Shown piece by piece: positions 58,115-64,000 of a stretch of DNA of 64,000 bases. This DNA comes from Actinomycetes bacterium. Lineage in GTDB: Bacteria > Actinomycetota > Acidimicrobiia > Acidimicrobiales > Acidimicrobiaceae. The notes under the pieces were generated by a model. That model searched no databases. It was not told the DNA's origin and worked only from the letters and a program-made list of their open reading frames with translations. The first letter of the stretch is position 1. Every line of letters starts with the position of its first letter. Both the position numbers and the translations under genes were made by a program. The stretch spans positions 1 to 64,000 of the forward strand of contig JAJZFV010000040.1 of NCBI GenBank assembly GCA_021805205.1, read 5' to 3'.

Positions 58115-58783
58115 TTACTTCAACGAGGTAATAGTGGAGGCGATGGTTGCTGCCATAGCACTCTGCTCTTCAATAGCAGCTGCAATTCTCTCAAATCTCT
58201 CGCCATTAGAGTTAACCTTCTCGACGATGTCAGTAAATCGATCTACCGTGTCCTGAATCAGAGAGTCACCTAATTCGGTTCTTTTCAAGATGGTTCCGAC
58301 GATCTCGACCAAGGCTCGAGCATCATCTCGGATGTCAGTGATCATGGAGGTAATTTGAGTTGCTGACTCTCTGGAACGCTCCGCCAAGCTTCGAACTTCA
58401 TCTGCAACTACCGCAAAACCAAGACCAGCAGAACCGGCTCTCGCCGCCTCGATCGCAGCGTTTAACGCTAGTAGATTGGTCTGATCTGCGATTGACTTGA
58501 TAGAGGTAACAGTGGAGTCGATTGCCTCCATCTTCTCGGAAAAACCTTTGATTTTAGCTTCGGAGTCTGCTACGAAACGTGCGGCCTCTTCCATGGCCGC
58601 AGAAGCCTTCAGCGCCGCACGCTGACCTTCAATCGAGGCATCTACAGCCCCTTTTGCGGTCTGCGCAGATTGTTGAGCCATCATTGCAACCTCTGAAGTA
58701 GCTTGGCTCATCTGCTCCGTAGCATCAAGAATGTACTGAAATTCTTCATTGCGCGTCTTTTTACCACTCCGTAGATCCGCCAT
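58115..58783 (-). CDS. Soluble MCP-type signalling protein
   Basis: A 222-residue protein consisting almost only of an MCP signalling domain, with no membrane segment or sensor domain. The conserved tip is [23 protein letters not shown] (about residues 96-118). It could join chemoreceptor arrays in the cytoplasm or modulate CheA. The start is the ATG at 58783 with GGAGGGG about six bases before it; a TTG one codon upstream is possible. It is convergent with ccdA, with only 17 nt between the ends. Confidence 0.85.
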   Translation of the reverse strand: MADLRSGKKTRNEEFQYILDATEQMSQATSEVAMMAQQSAQTAKGAVDASIEGQRAALKASAAMEEAARFVADSEAKIKGFSEKMEAIDSTVTSIKSIADQTNLLALNAAIEAARAGSAGLGFAVVADEVRSLAERSRESATQITSMITDIRDDARALVEIVGTILKRTELGDSLIQDTVDRFTDIVEKVNSNGERFERIAAAIEEQSAMAATIASTITSLK

Positions 58784-59712
58784 CAACTACCCCTCCATCG
58801 TTGAAACAGATACGTCCGATACCTAAATTCAACGTTTAGCAACACCCTGGGTATCAATATCGGATCAAAACAATAAAACCTTTTATTTTTTCTAGAAGAT
58901 TTCAAAGCGAAACCTGCCGCCCAAACTTTTCTACGTAACGTGCAAAAATACAGATATTGCCGTCATAAATTTTATAAAATCATAAATTTCTACAGTTATA
59001 CATGTATTTGTCGGTGATTGATTCTTGAAGACTTAGCACCCTTAGAGAAAAGCTCCTCGAAATTATCAAAGTCGTCTAAAATCAATATTACCAACACCTG
59101 ACCTGGACTTTTACTTTGAGTTGTGCTAACGGAGATAGTTAGCAGCATCACGAGGTTGACCCACCTAGGATTCTCCTTTCAACTTCGCGCCGAAGCTATA
59201 AAACCGTAGCCATAAGCTCTCCACTATTGTCGCTTGAATCGTCAGGTAGTTTTGATTGACAGTTTTGAACAAAAACTTCGTCGCAGAGTTGACTCGGATG
59301 CAAAATGGGCGCAATCTCACCGTAGCGGCTTATTCAAATATCTAAATTACTAGCTAGTCTCGTAATTATCAACGTCTTAAGTAATCACAACACTTCGCAG
59401 TCCAAGCTGTTTTAGCCTCGCGTCAAGCGATGGAAGATAACCCCAACGGTTTTCCATCGAAATTGCTACGTGACTTTCTAAATGGCGGGGTTCAGGCAAG
59501 TTAGATATCAGCTGCATTGGCGCTAACGCAATCCGACCCAAGTTTAAGAACTGTTTTAATGTGAATCAATCAAAAAAGGCGAGAGATCTCCTTGGGTTAT
59601 GTCAAAAAGTTATCCCTCTCCTTTTCTGGAGTATCTAGGATCTTTGCCCTAAAGTTGGTAGGTTTCAAAGTGCTATTGTCGTATGGAGAAACTTCGAAAA
59701 CGGGAATAATAG
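58784..59712. other. Long AT-rich intergenic gap
   Basis: About 930 nt. No open frame with a ribosome site, RNA motif or clear hairpin was seen. It holds the promoters of the divergent MCP-like and amidotransferase genes. Confidence 0.4.
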
Positions 59713-60411
59713 ATGAAGGCCCTTTTTATTGAACACGATCACCTCTCACCTCTTGGACACGTTGGTGATGCAATAAGTGACTTGGGATACGATATCGACG
59801 AGTTTGTGGTGGTAAAAGAAGAGCACTTTACCAACCCCATAGTCGACGTAGCATTCCCAGACCAAACGAAGTACGATGTAGTAATTTACCTTGGCGCCCC
59901 CTGGTCGGTCTACGACGACTCTCTTCCATGGGTCAAGACTGAAATTGAAATGATTCAGAGCTCTCAATCAATCGATCAGCCAATTCTTGGAATTTGTTTC
60001 GGTGGCCAACTCCTAGCAAAAGCTAACGGCGCTGCGGTTCGAGCCTCCCTAGCCAAAGAGATCGGATGGCACTATGTAACCTCGATAGATGAGACTATCA
60101 TTGCCTCTGGACCCTACTTTCAATGGCACGGCGACTGCTTTGAGATTCCATTATCGGCAACCGAACTTGCCTATAATGGCGCAGCCAACCAGGCCTTTTC
60201 AATCGGTCGATCACTCGCACTTCAATTTCACCCCGAGGTGGAGTTAGAGGCTTTGACAAAGTGGGTAGATAACGGTGGACGCGCCGAGGCCGAGAGCGAG
60301 GGCATTGACCTCGAGCTAGTAGTAGCCCAAACTGTTATAACTCTCGAAGAGTCACGCTCTCGAAGCCACGAACTCATTAGGAACTTCTACAAGCACTTTG
60401 TAACGCGCTAA
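59713..60411 (+). CDS. Class I glutamine amidotransferase-like hydrolase
   Basis: A 232-residue triad hydrolase of the class I glutamine amidotransferase fold. The nucleophile is Cys95 in GICFGGQ, and the partners are His173 and Glu175 in QFHPEVE. There is no attached synthase domain. Free-standing members hydrolyse gamma-glutamyl amides or supply ammonia to a partner. It lies next to a P450 and a GS-like ligase; clusters for aniline and polyamine breakdown combine a GS-like enzyme with such an amidotransferase (AtdA1/AtdA2, PuuA/PuuD), which suggests it removes glutamate from a gamma-glutamyl product. It is convergent with the P450 gene. GGGAATAATAG precedes the ATG. Confidence 0.87.
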   Translation: MKALFIEHDHLSPLGHVGDAISDLGYDIDEFVVVKEEHFTNPIVDVAFPDQTKYDVVIYLGAPWSVYDDSLPWVKTEIEMIQSSQSIDQPILGICFGGQLLAKANGAAVRASLAKEIGWHYVTSIDETIIASGPYFQWHGDCFEIPLSATELAYNGAANQAFSIGRSLALQFHPEVELEALTKWVDNGGRAEAESEGIDLELVVAQTVITLEESRSRSHELIRNFYKHFVTR

Positions 60412-60421
60412 CAAAGCATAG

Positions 60422-60583
60422 AGTAGCCGAAAAAGAGACCCATTAGTAAAGGAGGTCTTCAAAGATTCTTCAGCGACCGCCTTTGCCGCTATCGTCGCGC
60501 AGTCACTAACGGGCCCCGAAACTATGGTAAAAGCCGCAGGTGAATCGATGCAAAAAGCAAAAGTTAGCGTAGCTGCACTGTAA
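60422..60583 (+). other. Coding-like frame without start codon
   Basis: After the amidotransferase stop the plus strand has an open frame of 53 codons ending at 60583. It reads like real protein (for example ATAFAAIVAQSL and ETMVKAAGESMQKAKV), yet has no plausible early start codon. AAAGGAGG, a perfect ribosome site, lies at 60449-60455 inside it. It overlaps the P450 3-prime end by 20 bases. It may be a gene remnant; I do not recognise a family. Confidence 0.3.
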
Positions 60584-61799
60584 TTGGAAGCTCCTTGATT
60601 CCATTTACAAAGTTAGAACGAACTCTTCGAATTGGTCCGGCCAGCTTCGCCGCCTTGAGGCGAGGTATCAACTCCTCAAACATAATGCGAATCTCCATGC
60701 GAGCCAGGTTGTTTCCGAGACAAAAGTGAGGTCCACCCTTTCCAAAAGCCACATGATCGATCTTTTCACGGGTAACGTCAAAACGATTTGGATCGTCAAA
60801 AACCTCTTCATCCCTATTGCCCGATGCAAACCACATCACAACCTTTTGCCCCGCCTTGATCTCGCGATCACCAATAACTGTATCGATGGCGGCAGTACGG
60901 CGAAAGTGGTAGACCGGCGAAGCGTAGCGAAGGAACTCCTCTACTGCATGGGGTATCAAAGCAGGGTTACTCTGTAGGATCTCGAACTGATCCCAATTTT
61001 CGATCAATGCCGCCATCGAATGACTAATGGTATGGCGCGTAGTCTCATTACCAGCGACGACCAAGAGCAGGAAGTAGTTATCGAAGTCTTTTTGATCGAG
61101 TTCTACTCCATCCTCGGGGGTACGATTTGCAAGCTTTGAGACCAAATCATCACCTTGCTTGCCCTTTCGCAGATCTCGAAGGCGTCGCCCGTATTCAAAG
61201 ACCTCAAGGGCAGCAGGAGACCTAAAAGGAAGATGACGATACTTGTCGGAGGCGGAGTCTTCGAGGAGGACATCGGCATATTCGGGGTCAGTGTTTCCAA
61301 TCATGCGATTTCCCCAAGCGATCAGTTGATCGATATCACCATCGGGAACGTCCAGCATTCGAGCTAGCACCCGAATCGGAAAGTCGGCACTTACTGCCTC
61401 AACGAAGTCGAATGTCGGCTCCGCCAGGGCACGATCCAATGTCTCTTTGGTGAGACCCCTTAGAAAGTCCTCGTAGACCCTAAGGCTTACAGCACCGAAG
61501 TCTCGCTGAAGAAGTTTTCGAAGAGCTCGATGGCGTAGCCCATCGGTCTCAAGCATCGATCGACGAATGTCTTTTAGATCATCGTCCACCTCCTCAAGGT
61601 TGACAAAGTCTCCAGAGATAAATGTCTCTGGATCCCTATCGACCCTAACGATGTCACCGTGGCGCAGAACGGACCAAAAACCACTACCGGAATTCTCTTC
61701 TTTAGTAAAGTGAACAGGATCGCTCTTTCGAAGCTGCTCGAACATAGCCCACCCTTGGTTTTGGGCGAAACGATCCAAATCTCCTAAGTCGACATTCAA
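60564..61799 (-). CDS. Cytochrome P450
   Basis: A 411-residue soluble haem monooxygenase. The oxygen-binding I-helix motif is AGNETTRH (about residue 250), the ExxR motif is EFLR in the K-helix, and the haem thiolate Cys360 lies in FGKGGPHFCLG. The N-terminal GFWSVLRHGDIV is shared with actinobacterial CYP124/125/142-like sterol and fatty-acid hydroxylases, though family assignment by eye is not secure. It needs ferredoxin and reductase, which are not encoded nearby. The TTG start follows TTAGGAG. It lies 20 nt after the GS-like gene on the same strand, so they form an operon. Confidence 0.92.
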   Translation of the reverse strand: MNVDLGDLDRFAQNQGWAMFEQLRKSDPVHFTKEENSGSGFWSVLRHGDIVRVDRDPETFISGDFVNLEEVDDDLKDIRRSMLETDGLRHRALRKLLQRDFGAVSLRVYEDFLRGLTKETLDRALAEPTFDFVEAVSADFPIRVLARMLDVPDGDIDQLIAWGNRMIGNTDPEYADVLLEDSASDKYRHLPFRSPAALEVFEYGRRLRDLRKGKQGDDLVSKLANRTPEDGVELDQKDFDNYFLLLVVAGNETTRHTISHSMAALIENWDQFEILQSNPALIPHAVEEFLRYASPVYHFRRTAAIDTVIGDREIKAGQKVVMWFASGNRDEEVFDDPNRFDVTREKIDHVAFGKGGPHFCLGNNLARMEIRIMFEELIPRLKAAKLAGPIRRVRSNFVNGIKELPITVQLR

Positions 61800-61819
61800 C
61801 TTTAAATTCTCCTAACTTG

Positions 61820-63193
61820 TCACAACTGGGTCGAATACTCGTCAAACTCCCAGTCAGTAACGTGAGAGTTAAACCTTGCGATCTCGTCGCGTTTGTAAGC
61901 GACAAAGGTATCCACGAAGCCCTTTCCAAGAACTTCAATCAATTCACCGTCATCCTCTAATGCATCCAAGGCTGCTGAAAGAGATGGTGGCAGCTTCGCC
62001 GATCGCTCCTCGTCGTAGCCGTAACCAACCAGAGCGGGCATAAGTGGCAGTTCTCCGGATATGCCGAGGTAGGCACCGGCTAGGACTCCTGCAATTGCGA
62101 GATACGGATTTGCAGAGGCGTCCCCAAGGCGTACCTCAATCCTGGTCGCACCTCCACGTTCAGGTGGGACCCTTATCATTGAACTTCTATTGTCTAAACC
62201 CCAATCGATCAACCACGGCGCCAATGTATCTGGGCCAAAGCGGCGATAGGAGTTGATAGTGGGATTGGTCAGGGCCGATATTGCTGGCGCATGGCGAAGA
62301 ATACCAGCGATGGCTCGGTACATCGTTTGGCTTATCCCACTGTCGTCATCTGGGTCGTAGCATATATTGCTTCCAGTTGGATCGACAAACGAGATGTGAA
62401 GGTGAAAGCCAGAACCGCCCTCATCATTAAAGGGCTTAGCCATGAATGTCGCCTCAAGACCTTCCCTGAGCGCTAGCTCCTTTACACTGCTCTTAAGGCG
62501 GAATGCGCGATCTGCGGCATCTAACGCCTCGGAGTGGATCAAGTTGATCTCAAATTGCCCCGACGCAAATTCATGGTTACCAGCTGAAACTCCTATTTCA
62601 AAACGATCTAGATCGCGAAGCATCTTTATTAGATAACCTTCAGGGTCGCCACGAAAGCCCACGCTGTAGACGTTTCCAGCCAACTCGCCGTAACGAGTTA
62701 TCCTCTTTCCTTCCCTGTGGAAGAGAAAGAACTCCAGTTCAGGACCGACGACCGCTGTTAGATCGCTACTTTTAAGGCGCGAAATTACTCGACGCAACAG
62801 AGAGCGTGGGGCCTCTAACGAAAGCTCGCCATCCAAGTTGTAGATGTCACCGATAACCGAAACGACCCCCTCCTCCCAAGGCAACGCCTTTACGGTATCA
62901 AGATCCAACTTGCAGAGAACGTCGGGAAGGCCTGCGTCTATACCACCGGCAATAGGTACTACACCTCCTCGAGGTGTAGTGTGAAAGATGGCGCGACAGA
63001 ACGACGCTCCTTCGCCCGCTAGGCGCACCAAGTAAGAGGTGAGGACGTCACGGCCCCGATCCACCCCAAGCAGGTCGCTGTAGGAAATCCTCACTACGTC
63101 TTTACCCGAGCCGGCTAAGCCATCCACTAATGCCAAGAGTCGCTCATTAAAATCTTCATCGTGGGAGACCTCTCCCTTTGAAAATTCGCTCAT
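61820..63193 (-). CDS. Glutamine synthetase-like (gamma-glutamyl-amine) ligase
   Basis: A 457-residue GS-fold ligase. The glutamate and metal sites are conserved: GPELEFF (about residue 145), SGQFEIN (about 210), GSGFHLH (about 263), NSYRRFGPD and WGLDNRSSMIRVP (about 315-340), EVRLGDASANPYLA. The WGLDNR and LAPWL features differ from housekeeping GlnA and fit GS-like enzymes that join glutamate to amines (PuuA, IpuC, AtdA1 types). The frame is open 57 codons upstream, but the ATG at 63193 has GGGGGG upstream and gives a family-like start. It is followed by the P450 gene after 20 nt. A divergent MarR gene lies upstream. Confidence 0.87.
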   Translation of the reverse strand: MSEFSKGEVSHDEDFNERLLALVDGLAGSGKDVVRISYSDLLGVDRGRDVLTSYLVRLAGEGASFCRAIFHTTPRGGVVPIAGGIDAGLPDVLCKLDLDTVKALPWEEGVVSVIGDIYNLDGELSLEAPRSLLRRVISRLKSSDLTAVVGPELEFFLFHREGKRITRYGELAGNVYSVGFRGDPEGYLIKMLRDLDRFEIGVSAGNHEFASGQFEINLIHSEALDAADRAFRLKSSVKELALREGLEATFMAKPFNDEGGSGFHLHISFVDPTGSNICYDPDDDSGISQTMYRAIAGILRHAPAISALTNPTINSYRRFGPDTLAPWLIDWGLDNRSSMIRVPPERGGATRIEVRLGDASANPYLAIAGVLAGAYLGISGELPLMPALVGYGYDEERSAKLPPSLSAALDALEDDGELIEVLGKGFVDTFVAYKRDEIARFNSHVTDWEFDEYSTQL

Positions 63194-63551
63194 AAAATCG
63201 TGAACCCCCCAAACGAATTCATTCTTTCGGATACGAATAATACTAAGAACGTGAGCCCGTGTCACGTGAAAGTGACTTTTGTTATCAAAGTTAATGCTGT
63301 ACCGGTGACAGCCCCTAAGGTTGAAGGAATCGTCTATGGGCAAACTGTCGATCTTGACGAACATCCTCTGCTAGTCGTCGAAATGACCTAAAGGGTGCGA
63401 TCAGTCCAACTATCACCAAACCCCACGGCGAACCTTCAACTGCAAAGCCAGATATCAGGTCACAAAAAGATCATCTATGTGACCGATTGGACATTCAATA
63501 AATAACCTCAACCTGCGAATTCAAAGGTGGTAGCTGCCTACTATTGAATGG
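63194..63551. other. Divergent promoter region of the GS-like and MarR genes
   Basis: 358 nt without a supported gene. Promoters for both directions should lie here; I found no strong palindrome that stands out as a MarR operator. Confidence 0.4.
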
Positions 63552-64000
63552 GTGACAGGCTTTTTTACACTCAACGAAACTGAAAAGACGATAACTCAGA
63601 AGCTAAGTGGCCTGCCCATCGACTTCCAAGCGCAAGCCACCGTCGCAAATCTTTACCGAGCAGCAAACGCCACTAGGAAGTACTTCACTAATACGGTTCT
63701 GAAAGATTACGAACTTTCATGGACCGGATTTGTCGTCTTGTGGGTGGTTTGGATCTTTGATGGAATTGAAACCCGCCATGCTGCAGATGAAGCTGGGATT
63801 TCAAAATCAACCCTCTCAGGAATAATAAAAACCATGGAGAGTAGAGGGCTGCTGGAACGACGCTTTGACGCTACAGATCGACGCCTAGTGCACCTCCACC
63901 TTACGCAAGATGGGGGATCGACCATGGTCGAGCTCTTTCCAAAGTTCAACCTCAAAGAGGTCGAAGCGGTATCGCCACTCAGAAATGGTGAAGTGGATCA
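63552..64000 (+). CDS. MarR family regulator, truncated by window end
   Basis: The plus strand is open from 63552 to the window edge (149 codons, no stop). Residues about 55-125 form a MarR winged helix (TRHAADEAGISKSTLSGIIK, then LLERRFDATDRRLVHLHLT). The start is uncertain: the GTG at 63552 is the most sensible choice, but AAAGGTGG lies 21 nt upstream of it. The gene is divergent from the GS-like/P450 unit and may regulate it in response to its substrate. The C-terminus is outside the window. Confidence 0.82.
   Translation, partial: MTGFFTLNETEKTITQKLSGLPIDFQAQATVANLYRAANATRKYFTNTVLKDYELSWTGFVVLWVVWIFDGIETRHAADEAGISKSTLSGIIKTMESRGLLERRFDATDRRLVHLHLTQDGGSTMVELFPKFNLKEVEAVSPLRNGEVD

Overview
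The window looks like chromosomal DNA of a moderate-GC actinobacterium. The strongest argument is the block at about 43.6-56.1 kb: pgsA-like, gcvH, a GarA-like FHA protein, an FtsR-like MerR protein, a DUF151 nuclease, a second MerR protein and then glycine decarboxylase genes. This resembles the mycobacterial Rv1822-Rv1832 neighbourhood. Split GcvPA/GcvPB, frequent TTG/GTG starts, two SCO-domain membrane proteins and an estimated GC content near 47-50% would fit an acidophilic Acidimicrobiia member (Acidithrix/Ferrithrix-like). That placement is inference.

Layout. 0-9 kb: aldo/keto reductase, NhaP-type antiporter, a secreted double beta-propeller protein, an EAL-HDOD signalling protein and an acyl-CoA synthetase. 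9-20 kb: MATE exporter, lipoprotein plus DoxX/SCO membrane fusion (cassette A), a divergent ECF sigma/anti-sigma pair, a divergent TetR/DHA2 exporter pair and an ABC-F ATPase. 20-28.5 kb: chemoreceptor, acetoacetate decarboxylase-family protein, cysK-cysE operon with a striking upstream palindrome, a Ser/Thr-rich exported protein and an epoxide hydrolase. 28.9-30.6 kb is a decayed zone: a frameshifted IS1634-type transposase, a 15-bp tandem repeat and a frameshifted VOC-family gene. 31-43.4 kb: PadR regulator with His-rich N-terminus, cassette B (second lipoprotein plus DoxX/SCO pair), zwf, small membrane proteins, class II aldolase and an APC permease.

43.6-56.1 kb is a long minus-strand block linking one-carbon/glycine metabolism (GcvT, PA, PB, H) with cell-division and nitrogen regulators, a GDP-mannose-type nucleotidyltransferase, a phospholipid synthase and an MBL-fold hydrolase. 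56.5-64 kb: CcdA, a soluble MCP-like protein, and a group made of a class I amidotransferase, a cytochrome P450, a glutamine-synthetase-like ligase and a MarR regulator cut by the window edge. This last group could oxidise an amine through gamma-glutamyl intermediates.

The best candidates for something undescribed are the twice-occurring membrane DoxX/SCO plus secreted lipoprotein cassette, and the GS-like/P450/amidotransferase group. No tRNA, rRNA, CRISPR array or intact mobile element was recognised.
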